Shown one piece after another: positions 1-9,077 of a stretch of 64,000 nucleotides of DNA; the first letter of the stretch is position 1; each line of letters opens with the position of its first letter. Under the pieces are notes generated by a model. It worked only from the letters and a program-made list of their open reading frames with translations, did no database searches and was not told the origin of the DNA. Both the position numbers and the translations under genes were made by a program. The DNA comes from Chalara sp. BL73 (taxonomy: Eukaryota > Ascomycota > Leotiomycetes > Helotiales), in NCBI GenBank assembly GCA_918026815.1, contig CAKJVC010000117.1, positions 103,010 through 167,009 on the forward strand. The letters are read 5' to 3'.

Positions 1-696
1 ATCTACTAATAAGCAAGCAGACTTTTTTTTTAAATACTTTTACAAAAGTTCAATTCGAAAGTTTTAATAGTAACGCAAATTCAGTAATATTTTTTCTAGT
101 GTTTGCTTTAAAAAATTTAGCTATCGAAAACGCTGCAGACTTTTCCGACGGCGGTTATAAAAAGTAGCTAAGTAGCGTTAAAAATAGCGCAACAAACTTT
201 TCGGGACTTGCTTACTTCAATAAAGCACGGAAACGTATAAGTTTCGTAATATTTTAGTATAATTTTAAAACTGTCTAAATTTTTTTATTAGCCGCGTATA
301 ACTCGTTTTCGATGTTTTTTTTTTTTGGCAGCTAATCTTATAATATATCGCAGTATGTACTACGAGTATTGTTTTCGTTATATAGTATACTTTCGTTAAA
401 CTTTATACAAAAGTCAAAGTGTTTATTTTTTATATGCAAGACTTTTAGCGTATATCAGTATCGGCGTTGTTGGCTTGCAAAGCTTTTATTGCATAGTAAA
501 AACTTTTTTTTCTTGTTCAGTTGAAATCGTTTCACTTTTTACACGTACAGTAATTCGGTCGAGTGGACTTCGCAGCGAAAAAAACTTATTCAGCGTGCAT
601 TCTAGCATTGTGCGATAATAGAATCGTAAGTAAATACACCGCGCTTAAACGATCGCTGTTTTAAATTGCTGCAAAAGTTTATATTTTGAATTAGAC
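1..696. repeat. AT-rich degraded repeat, unassigned
   Basis: This stretch has long T and A runs and no reading frame I can assign on either strand. It looks like mutated repeat DNA of the same type as the blocks at 33-39 kb and 59-64 kb. It may include the ruined 5' part of the regulator pseudogene that becomes recognisable from about 697. Confidence 0.4.
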
Positions 697-1668
697 TTGC
701 TACTAACCGGCTTAATTGAGCTAAAAGAACAAATCAATTTGCATAGTATTAATAGTCAAGGAAATCGGCTATTTCATTTCGAAAAACTTTTTACTTTACA
801 GGAAGCACTGCAGCTACTATATGTATTCGTATACCGAGCTTTCAGCAGCTGTAAGTCATGCAATATAGAGCTTTATTTAGTACTGCCAGCTAACAGATAG
901 TTAGCACTATTAAATACAAGGTTATTAAGAAACTTTAATGCGTTGTATTTCGAGTTCGTGAAAAGATTAATTTTACAACTAGACTAATAGCGGACTTTGC
1001 TTTCAGCGAATCTTCAATAGCCTAAAAATCATCCGGAAAAATTTCTGTATGCTTAGCTACGAAATAGCCGAGCTTTTGATGAACTTATTGATCTAAACTT
1101 AACATCACAAACTAACCAGCTACTTTTTAGTGCTGATTTAAGCGTCGACTATATTTAATACCCGTTTGTCCACGATATTCAAGTCGCTTTGCTAAAAACA
1201 CAATATACTTATGCCAAGTACATAGTTTACCGTCTTTATATATACAAAGCTTTACACTCTTCTGACTCTATAGTGCAACAAAACTATAATAAAGCTGCTA
1301 AGTATTTACGTGTAAGTTTTTTTTAGTTTTCTTTATAACTACATTATGTAGTCTGATATTTAAAAATTGCATAGTACTGTCTAAAATACCTTTTTGCACT
1401 GTTTCTTGCTTCGCAACATAAAAGGATAACCCCAAACTTATTCGGTTAGTCCCAGAATTTCTTAAACATACTTATTATTATTTATTTGACCTAGCACAAT
1501 GAAATTCTGAGAAATGTTCGAACGCGGCTCTGCGGACCAAGCTTCGAATTCGAAATTAGCACAGCTGTAAGAATAATGATTGATTAAATCCGGGATTTGA
1601 AGAGTAGTAATCCCATCTCGCTATAGTGCTGGAAGATCTTGAAGAGTATCTATCGTTTGGAGCCCTGA
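697..1668 (+). pseudogene. Ruined fungal Zn2Cys6-type transcription factor, C-terminal part
   Basis: Broken pieces in different plus frames resemble the C-terminal half of fungal binuclear-zinc-cluster regulators. Around 1159-1269 the translation reads like the YPFV...ALLKTQY...YR..IYKALH block. Around 1499-1668 it reads RLCGP.FE.EI, then IRDLK and CWKILK.IYRLEP before a stop, the usual end of this family as I remember it. Stops fall at positions where W or Q is expected, and the frame changes between the blocks; a GTAAGT at about 1313 may be an intron donor. No zinc-cluster domain is visible upstream, so it is either truncated or mutated beyond recognition. It would have been a nuclear regulator. 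The family assignment rests on remembered motifs only. Confidence 0.45.
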
Positions 1669-2471
1669 AAATGGTAATCGTTTGCAAATGACTTTGGAAA
1701 CTTTGTTATAAAAGTCAGCCTTGAACGCGCCCAAGAAATGCATACAGTACTTCCTAGGCCGTATGGCTTCTTCGCGATTTGGGTTTTTCAAATTGTGCTA
1801 ATGGCATCCCCAAAAATTGCAACCGTTCTAATACTAAAGCTCGAAAGTTAAGCAGTAGAGTTATAAAGGGTATGTATAGCCTTTCTTTGTGAAGAATAAT
1901 ATTTAAAGAGAGCTTAGCTAAAAATGCTCAAGCCGTCATGAAAAATGGAAAGACGATGGCTCTTCAAGGTCCGCATATTGGCGGATCCAGTATTTCGGCT
2001 AAAACGCTCGAATAGCAACACCGTCCATTCCTACGCAGCCAAAGATAGGCATTTGTTGAAAAGTATTAGATCTGGGTTCGTCGCCTGCAAACCCTCTCAA
2101 GTAAAATGGCCTTTTCGCAACTCGGGTGTTGAAAGTTCAAACATCTAAGCCCTGTGAATTATGGTATTGTTACCTGCCCGATTCCAACGACACACACTGA
2201 TTTGGGCTTGCCTCTAATCACCGAGACCTGTAATACCGTTGGCTCTTGGGCTCCGATCTGCTTTTTTTCTAACCAGGGGCGGTGCAATCTTTACAGGAAC
2301 GCGGTGCACAGCATTAACTGAAAGCGCGATGCATTCAAAGGTTCACTAACGCTTACCGTTTCAGGGAAAGCACTACTACGTGATCCCAATCTCAAACATA
2401 TCAATAGCCACGATTGTCGCTTTTCATTGAGTCAAAAATTTATGTTTTCAGTGTTCAGTTTATGCACCTGT
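1669..2471. other. Non-coding stretch without assignable content
   Basis: The base composition is more balanced than in the first 700 bases, but I see no coherent protein, RNA gene or terminal repeat. A short open frame at 1945-2148 has no recognisable motif. Confidence 0.3.
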
Positions 2472-3225
2472 AATAAGGTCTTGAATTGTAGCTTGTGTAA
2501 TAGAATCCTAAGCTTCTTGAACCACTTTTTTCAGCTTGTTATATAAGGAATGAACTTCCGCATATTTCTTTTGAATATAGTCCTTCATTTCATCCCAAAG
2601 AGTCTTAATAGAACTCAAATCAGGAGAGTTTGCAGGCCACGCTCTAGGCTTGATTCCTATAGCTTCTAACACAGAAGTTGTAAACTTAGAAGTGTGACCT
2701 TTTGCGTTATTTTGCTGAAAACTCAATTCTGGATATTGCTGTAATATCTCTTGTACAAGAAGTACTACAATACTAGAATAAGATCTTTCATTAATTGTTT
2801 CCCAATCTTTTTCCTAAAACAATTCTTTATAACGCCGGTATTTTCCTGATATTGAACCCTAAAACATCCATTCTATTTTGCGTTGATATCGAGCTTCGAC
2901 ACAGTCAGGATAATACACTTCAGACTCTTTAACAAGTTTTGTAACAAATCTTTTTGTATGCTTTCCAGGATTAACCCAAGTTTCGTCAGTCTATAATACA
3001 CTGTTCTATTGTTTATCGGTCCAAAAAAGGTGTTCCCAGGCCCAAGATAATCGATTTTGTTTGTGTTTGTCTGTTAAAGGTGGTTTGCTTTTTGCACATC
3101 GTCGTACGTAGCCTTATTTTTTGAACGCTTTTCGAATTGCTTTAATTCCACAATCCCACTGTAATAAAGCTGGTATATCAGACCGAGCTGCTCGTTGATT
3201 TGTTTTAGAAGCTGTAACTTATTCG
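2472..3225 (-). pseudogene. Tc1/mariner-type transposase remnant
   Basis: The minus strand encodes the C-terminal catalytic part of a Tc1/mariner DDE transposase that would cut and paste the element in the nucleus. From 5' to 3' I read a TDETWVNPGKHT block (first catalytic Asp), then QQNNAKGHTS where the second Asp of the usual DNA...H motif is Asn, then WPANSPDLSSIKTLWDEMK where the expected Glu (SPDLNPIE) is Lys. Both catalytic losses and several stops (W or Q codons read as TAG/TAA) are G-to-A or C-to-T changes. The longest intact piece is 2508-2726. No terminal inverted repeats were located, so element borders are unknown. The copy is inactive. Confidence 0.75.
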
Positions 3226-3868
3226 ATTAAGCGTTTGCGCTGTGGCGATTTGTTTGGGCTTGTACGAAGTAAGCTACAGTACAATGTCGAAAGGTGCGTG
3301 GATTATATGATTTCAAAGCCGTTTTCAACACATTATTTGACCTACCGCAACTTCCGAACGGTGTAAACCAATAGTAATTAGTATAACCCCCGAACCACGT
3401 TACTCCAAGTAGATTCAGGGGAAACCAACATTCATTTCGTATCACAATACTCTCAATACGCCCAGCCGCAACGCCAAATTTTATTGGGACCGAGAGTCTC
3501 AAATTGTGAAATCTTTTTACACCTAGCTCGAAACACCCCCTCTCCAATCCAGCGCTTTCCACCGTAGGCCAGAAAACTATAATTTCTTTCAAAAGATATG
3601 TGGTCATCGATTAAGGTTTATAACGAGAAAGCAAAGAATTTGTACTATTTTGCAGTTATTATAAATTACTTTTGTACCTGTTCACAAATTGCTTATTCCT
3701 ACCGAACTTTCAAGTTATAGCTATCATTTATTTGAGCTATAAAAACTAATCGTCGAGCGAATAAAACAACGTGATGAAAAGAACTAAATATTCTAAAGAT
3801 CGCAGAGGTGGATAAGGTTTAGCATTATACTTTTCTCTTTCTTTTTTCTTGACGGAGTATTTCTGATG
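3226..3868. other. Non-coding stretch, nothing recognised
   Basis: A 126-codon minus frame (3227-3607) has no recognised motif and overlaps degraded sequence beside the Tc1/mariner remnant. The remainder to about 3870 is AT-rich. Confidence 0.25.
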
Positions 3869-4221
3869 GCGCAGTAGGCATTTCAATACGTAGTCCGCTG
3901 GCTACGGAACAAAAACACAACGCAATACTTCGAAGACCATTTCGTCGCTCGTGGTGCGCTCGTAACAGCAATCCAAGAAGTAATACGCCCAAAGCTTTTT
4001 CCTACTTCCGCCCCCACACTTTCGAATCCTGATACACCTAGCGAGCAGGCTTCGACTTTTTTTATTTCAGTACGCCGTACAAGAAGAGCATAGTCCTGGC
4101 GCTTCTCCGCACATTGCACAGGATGAAAACAGCAGCTTTGACTATCTAAATCATCCGCACGAGACTCTTTCTCGAGTACGGCACGATCAGAGCGCACAGC
4201 AAGAGCTTGAGGACGGAAGTT
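3869..4221 (+). pseudogene. Unknown coding remnant, frameshifted
   Basis: Two neighbouring plus frames together look protein-like. One reads WLRNKNTTQYFEDHF followed by VARGALVTAIQEVIRPKLFP from about 3898. After a frame change the other runs to a TAA at about 4219 with an acidic, polar tail ending in QQELEDGS. I do not recognise the family. The composition is balanced, unlike the surrounding AT-rich DNA, which favours a decayed gene or element over chance. The opposite-strand frame in the same place (3883-4233) looks like its shadow. Confidence 0.25.
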
Positions 4222-4610
4222 AACTCTGCACATTTATCGAAAACGCAGACGAATCGGAAGGCTAGCTGGTGACGGGAGGTTCTCAGCACTCGGCGAATTT
4301 CGAGATCCTGCCGCACGCTGCACAACCCGTTTCTAACACGACATCCCGAAAACGCAAGCTTGAGGGCAGTGGTACTCCCGAACCAAATGGGTTAGAAGCA
4401 TTCCATTTGAGCTAGTAATAAACGCAAAAGAGTGAAGCGTTTCTAATTTAATAGTTGTCTTGACACCGCAAGACAAGAAAGAGACTGTGCCATGAAAATC
4501 AATTCCTCTTCAATATTCGACCTTCGAGTTAAATCTTAAACAGACAAGTGCACTCGCTGAGAGCAAATCCACTAGCATTACCAGGCGAGATGTTCCTTAG
4601 CACTGCCTTC

Positions 4611-5444
4611 TTAACAACTACATTCACCACGGCAACCGAGATTGCTATGAGCAAAACAGTCAGAGGTCCGGAAACACGTAGCCCAAGATCCACCGCCGCC
4701 ATTGCGAGCAAGCCAGCACCAATAGCCAGCACTAAAGTCATTACAGTTTCTACAATGAGAACATCGACTCCAGCACTATCCATTATCTGTGCAACCCCAA
4801 TACTCCCAGTACCAGCAGTCTCGCTTGATTAGTTTCGCATCCAATGGGTTGGCGGGAGAGACGTTATCGGGGAGGTATTGCGCCTCGAGCCTACGTCGCT
4901 TCTCATCCTCTGTTTCTCGGGCTCGGGGACCTAACAAAGCAGCGTTGTGGCCGGCAGGATGGTCGCGGCATTTACGGTACTGTAATGATCATAGCTCTTG
5001 TTAGATCCATCCTTGAAAGTTGAGAGTTTTCAGGGCTTCAAGTCTTGTTGCTGGGGATCTTACGAAAGTTGGATCCTCCCCCTCGGGAACTTCGAGAACC
5101 CCCAATGAACCACACTCTGCAGCGAGTTCCTCATATGTCTGATTAGCCAACCGGTCGGTTTTGACAAGATCTTTTTTGCCGTCGGCAGCTCTCCAGGGCT
5201 TCAATTCCTTGGAGATAGCAACTCCAATCTATAAGAAGTTATTACGGAAAGAGAATACGAGACCAATTGTGGAAGAAATTTTGAGGAAAGTTTTTGAAAG
5301 AAGGCTTACTTCAAACTGTTCTTCCACAACAGAATCCTTAGTATCATGCTCGGAAGGCTTGGATACTACTCCCTTTGTGATAGGAACCGTAGCTGCTAGG
5401 ACGACTGATCCTCCAAGTAGGAGAAGAGTCGCAAGGTGCTTCAT
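4611..5444 (-). pseudogene. Small cysteine-rich secreted protein gene, three exons, one in-frame TAG
   Basis: Three exons join in phase 0: 5444-5310, 5228-5064 and 4979-4611. The introns are 81 bp (GTAAGC...TATAG) and 84 bp (GTAAGA...ATTACAG, with CTAAC branch-like site). The product would have 222 codons. It has a signal peptide (MKHLATLLLLGGSVVLAATV), a pro-region with the block AAECGSLGVLEVPEG, then a Lys-Arg Kex2-type site at residues 152-153. A compact domain of 12 cysteines follows, with GYWCW near residue 185 and a terminal CxC. Residue 168 is a TAG (4776-4778); ten of the 12 cysteines lie after it in the same open frame. The stop can come from TGG or CAG by one transition. The layout resembles fungal Kex2-processed secreted proteins. 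Function is unknown; an effector or antimicrobial role would be inference. It is either a fresh pseudogene, a read-through case or a sequencing error. Confidence 0.7.
4776..4778 (-). other. In-frame TAG interrupting the cysteine-rich domain
   Basis: The codon follows ...GCTDNG and precedes CWSRC in an otherwise open exon. The next base is T (TAG T). Removing this single codon's stop character restores a continuous frame to the TAA at 4611-4613. Confidence 0.8.
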
Positions 5445-6251
5445 GATTCAGGCAAGAGATGATTGCATAAAGAAGGTAGAGAGGAGTGATAATGTGTGAT
5501 TCACAAATTGGAGATGTTCAAGAAACCGATAGGTTCTTATAGATTTATCGAATGCATCACATATCTTCCTATGCAGATTCAAAAGCAAAAGCATAGTCTG
5601 CATAGAGAATGATACTCAGCATTCTCTTTACCAAGACTTCATTGATGCAGCGATCTTAGGTGATATTTTACGAGTTATCCTGTGATGTACTGTGATGTAC
5701 TTAATAAGCAACTTGCTCGTCTAAGCAAACTTGCGCATGACGATTTACACCAAAATCAGCAAAATCGGACCCTCTAGTAATTTCAACAATAACACTATTT
5801 ATTATCTATAACTTTGGGTTTAAAGTTGATCTTATATTACTTACATTACTTATATTACTTATAGCTAACAAAGCGCGTGTCGTGACAAATATACACACTG
5901 ATATTAAGACCCATTTATTTCTCAGACTCACCGACTGGGATGGTTCAATCCTAGATTATCAATTTGGGAAGTTATCCTATTTTCAGACTTATTGGTTAGT
6001 TGAGATCACCGCGTCCGCGCTGACATTCGCTGGCGTTTAGGGTAAGTTACCTGTCCGCAAATCACGTCCGCATACAGAGAGGTCGTTGCTCCATTTTAAA
6101 GTCGTTACTGGTCTTTATACTTCGCATGTAGTCAGCATGAATATTGTACACGGTCACACTCCAATGCTGAGGTGCGGACCTTCAGATAATCGATTAATCC
6201 GCACTAAATATGCAGGTCATCAAAAAATTGCCTCAGGCGCTTATCCTACGT
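5445..6251. other. Intergenic region with short ATTACTT repeats
   Basis: It separates the secreted-protein gene (5' side) from the MULE-1 insertion site. Around 5830-5863 there are several imperfect copies of a 10-bp TTACTTATAT/TTACTTACAT unit. No gene is seen; the open frame at 6086-6304 runs into the transposon TIR and has no recognisable motif. Confidence 0.4.
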
Positions 6252-6260
6252 TTTATATAT
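6252..6260. repeat. Target-site duplication of MULE-1, left
   Basis: The sequence TTTATATAT directly abuts the left TIR and is repeated exactly at 8841-8849. Confidence 0.9.
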
Positions 6261-6350
6261 CGGCAAATATCTCAAATACCATCAAAAAGTCGATAAATAT
6301 CTGAAATACCACCACTGAATTTGGAGGCTTTCTCATATACCACAAATGAT

Positions 6351-6475
6351 GGTATTTCAGAAAGCCACCAAATAATTGATGGTATTTGAGAAAGCCTCCA
6401 ACACTCTTAAATTTTTAATGGTATTTCAGAAAGCCACCAAATAATTGATGGTATTTGAGAAAGCCTTCAACACTC
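6351..6475. repeat. Subterminal 56-bp direct repeat of MULE-1
   Basis: Two copies (6351-6406 and 6420-6475) differ at one base by eye. Each unit is itself built from the GGTATTTCAG/GGTATTTGAG motif that also occurs, inverted, in the TIRs. Such motifs are candidate transposase binding sites; that role is inferred. Confidence 0.8.
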
Positions 6476-6558
6476 GCTGTAAGCACGTTGTAGGTACGCT
6501 GTAAGTAGAATATTGGCCAGAAATCAATGTACTTTTATTGTTGTATTCCTAAAATCAA

Positions 6559-8529
6559 TTATATTCCATACGCTTTCCCAGACCTTGTAGAAAATCGTAA
6601 AGCTAGATCTGTAGGTTGAATAGAATCTTGATCGAAAATATCGCTGTCGACTTCTGAAAAGTTATAGCTGCTATCACTTGTATCCAGCTCAATAGCCTGA
6701 TCAACCTCTTCAATTTGTATGCCTAACTCTTGATCGAGGCGTGATTCCTCTTCTTCGTCGGTACTCAATTGATCCTCTTCTTCCTCTCTACTATCCTCAT
6801 TCTCAGATTCCGATTGTAGCCATTCGTAAGCTCGTTCTCGACGTCCATTTGAAACAGGCTGATTTGTACAACGACGGCGATTATGACCCCATTCAAGGCA
6901 ATTCCCACAGCGTGTTTGTTTTCTGCTCCACTGGCCTTTGCGTACGCGTTTTGTTCGAGGTCGGCCAGCTGCTTTGCGCAAAATCGGTGGCTTAATTGAA
7001 TCGTCACGAGGAAGGTTTTCGATTGAAACTGGTAGTACTGTATGGCGGTAAGTCGACTCGTAAGCCTGCGTAGTGAAATACTGATCAAAAAGCTCAATTG
7101 AATCGATTCGCAGAAATTTTGCAGCGGCAATTGCGTGAGAACAAGGCGATTGATACTCATTGAAATCTGTACAGTCGCAATACTTTTGATTCAAAACAAC
7201 TACCCACTTCCGGCCTGATTCAGGATCCTCGACTTGCGCAATATTTTGATCTGAAAGATAAACTCGATATCGACGAGAAGCTTGTATTCGGCTTTTGAAT
7301 TTGGCCATTGGCACGTTAGCAAGATCATTAGATTTGCTAGTTTCTGAACGCCTTTTGAACCACGTTTCAGTCGCTGCCAAATAAATACCGTCTAGTAATC
7401 GAAGAGGAGGCAAACGTCGATAATCACTCCAAACTGAATTCAACGATTCGACAATATTAGAAGTATTATGGCCAAATCGAGGATATTTAGAATATGCTCT
7501 AGTCCAAAGCTCTTTGTCGATATTGCAAAGGTAATCGAAAGCAGGCGTACTTAGTTCTTTCAACTTCATCATTTCGGCTTTGAACAACAATGGCGTTTTA
7601 GCTTTACATGCTCTCCAGAAAAGTGGCTTCACTTTGTTACCGAATCTTTGCTGTAAGTTATCTGCAATATGCTGACAACAGTGAAGATGAATTGCTGCAG
7701 GATACTCCTCTACTATAGCTTTCGCCATACCCTTTTCACGATCAGAAATAAAAGTATGGCGACGTTGCAAAGTTACTGGAAAAGCAATCTTTAAATGACG
7801 TAAAAACCAGCTCCACCAATACTCTTCTTCAATAGGTACTAATGCCCAGGCTAAAGGCACTACTTTGTCGTTGGCGTCGATTCCACAACAAATCAACAAT
7901 ATCATACGATATCGCGACTTTGTATGAGTTCCATCAAGAGCAAAGAACTGACGAAGCTGTTTTGCAGCTAAACGAAGAGGGCCTGGAGCAAAAAAAGCTG
8001 CTTGGAATACGTTATCAGCCTGCGTTTGAAGTACAGCGTAATTGTTTTCATCGATTTCTTTGAACCTTTCGATATAGCTAGGAAATAGCGCAAACGATTC
8101 AGTTTCATCACCATACATCTCGTCGAGAACAGCCTGCTTTACACGATACGCTTGAAGGTACGGAATTTTGTTATAAAATTGCAAGCGTTCAGTTGATTGA
8201 ATTTGCTTTGGAGTAATTCTAGGATTCTCGATAATCGAAGAACGGTGATGAGGTATTATATACTCCAAACTGTTTGTATTTGAAGCTTGAAAGTGACTTG
8301 CAGGAGAGCAAGTATGGGGTTCCAGATGAGTTATAACAACTCCTTTTCTTTTAGAATTACAAGCTCTAATTTTGAACTTGCAGTTACGCGGCGTTCGACA
8401 TACAATATTGAATCGTTTTTTATCTGAATGAGTAGCTTTCCATGATTCAGAAGCGTTTGCAACAAAGCTTTTGATAGCTAACTTAGCTGAAGAAATATCA
8501 GGAAACGTAGAGCCTATTTCGAGAGCCAT
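6559..8529 (-). CDS. MULE transposase, intact, 656 aa
   Basis: This nuclear DDE transposase would excise and integrate MULE-1. The N-terminus has a FAR1/MuDR-like Cys-His zinc-binding region (C44, C50, C57, with H72, C74). The MULE catalytic core carries D199 (FALDGTH), D263 (FISDREKGM) and E361 (SNIVESLN), with the CCQH block at 284-287 between them. A SWIM zinc finger follows (C451, C453, C463, H465), then an AT-hook-like GRPRTKR (522-528), a CCHC zinc knuckle (C541, C544, H549, C554) and an acidic tail. It starts at the first ATG after the right-end hairpin and fills one frame with no stop or intron, consistent with a functional gene. All three catalytic residues are present. Codon usage is AT-leaning like the element itself. 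Confidence 0.93.
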   Translation of the reverse strand: MALEIGSTFPDISSAKLAIKSFVANASESWKATHSDKKRFNIVCRTPRNCKFKIRACNSKRKGVVITHLEPHTCSPASHFQASNTNSLEYIIPHHRSSIIENPRITPKQIQSTERLQFYNKIPYLQAYRVKQAVLDEMYGDETESFALFPSYIERFKEIDENNYAVLQTQADNVFQAAFFAPGPLRLAAKQLRQFFALDGTHTKSRYRMILLICCGIDANDKVVPLAWALVPIEEEYWWSWFLRHLKIAFPVTLQRRHTFISDREKGMAKAIVEEYPAAIHLHCCQHIADNLQQRFGNKVKPLFWRACKAKTPLLFKAEMMKLKELSTPAFDYLCNIDKELWTRAYSKYPRFGHNTSNIVESLNSVWSDYRRLPPLRLLDGIYLAATETWFKRRSETSKSNDLANVPMAKFKSRIQASRRYRVYLSDQNIAQVEDPESGRKWVVVLNQKYCDCTDFNEYQSPCSHAIAAAKFLRIDSIELFDQYFTTQAYESTYRHTVLPVSIENLPRDDSIKPPILRKAAGRPRTKRVRKGQWSRKQTRCGNCLEWGHNRRRCTNQPVSNGRRERAYEWLQSESENEDSREEEEDQLSTDEEEESRLDQELGIQIEEVDQAIELDTSDSSYNFSEVDSDIFDQDSIQPTDLALRFSTRSGKAYGI

Positions 8530-8635
8530 GATACGATATCGATAAAATTACAATTGAAAGGAATAAAAGGATTTCAAGTTACAATAGTATTAAGGTTTGT
8601 GGGTCATGTGTTTTAGTCTCTTGGCGGCAAATGGT

Positions 8636-8742
8636 GGTACGTCAGATATCTGCCAACAAAATGATGGTATTTCAGAAAGATTACCTGTAACTACTAGAAT
8701 ATCTGAAATACCATCATTTGGTTGGCAGATATCTGACGTACC
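8636..8742. repeat. Right-end hairpin of MULE-1 (41-bp arms)
   Basis: Arms at 8636-8676 and 8702-8742 are reverse complements with one mismatch by eye and a 25-bp loop. The arms contain GGTACGTCAGATATCTGCC and the GGTATTTCAGA motif shared with the TIRs. It lies between the transposase start and the right TIR, so it could act in transposase binding or in the 5' untranslated region of the mRNA. Confidence 0.85.
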
Positions 8743-8840
8743 ACTGTTTCAAAACGGTGGTACGCCCAGAAAGCCTCCAAATTTAGTGGTGGTATTTGAG
8801 ATATTTACTGACTTTTCGATGGTATTTCAGATATTTGCCG

Positions 8841-8849
8841 TTTATATAT
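8841..8849. repeat. Target-site duplication of MULE-1, right
   Basis: An exact copy of the 9 bp at 6252-6260, directly abutting the right TIR. Confidence 0.9.
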
Positions 8850-9077
8850 TCTGCCACCAATTATTATAACTTAGTAGGGAACACGCCAAATTTAAATATA
8901 AAATTGCAGAATAAACTTACTACAGGACATCCAAGCGAAGCGCAAATCACGGTCTGCCGAAATGTCATCTTTATAATTGCTCGTACAATCTTCGTGCTGA
9001 CCACGTAAAAAGTGGACACTGGTGATGACTTTACAATAGGGCCGCTAGACCCATTTACGCTAAGCAATAAAGAAATA
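8850..9077. other. Short spacer between MULE-1 and the tandem duplication
   Basis: Single-copy sequence without a recognisable gene. It ends where the first unit of the 10.75-kb duplication begins (GCGTATAAATGG). Confidence 0.5.

Larger units (their letters stand above)
6261..8840 (-). mobile_element. MULE-1, complete Mutator-like element with 9-bp TSD
   Basis: The terminal inverted repeats start CGGCAAATATCT at 6261 and end with its complement at 8840. They match over about 80 bp, including the blocks AAATACCA and TTTGGAGGCTTTCT, with scattered differences. The element is flanked by the direct 9-bp repeat TTTATATAT at 6252-6260 and 8841-8849, the size expected for Mutator-like elements. It carries a single intact transposase gene on the minus strand, subterminal direct repeats at the left end and a large hairpin at the right end. 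Unlike its surroundings it shows no transition damage, so it is probably a young and possibly active insertion. Confidence 0.93.

Noticed and set aside
3227..3607. 126-codon minus frame
   Set aside because: No motif, no intron signals, and it sits in degraded DNA next to the Tc1/mariner remnant.
4529..4783. Hydrophobic 84-codon minus frame resembling a membrane peptide
   Set aside because: It is the alternative frame of exon 3 of the secreted-protein gene, which is supported by two phase-0 introns and its cysteine pattern.
4735..4820. The short peptide after Lys-Arg and before TAG (starting DCWYWEYWGC) as the core of a Kex2-processed RiPP or pheromone
   Set aside because: The same exon stays open past the TAG with ten more cysteines, so a longer cysteine-rich protein with a nonsense change explains it better. 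There are no repeated core units.
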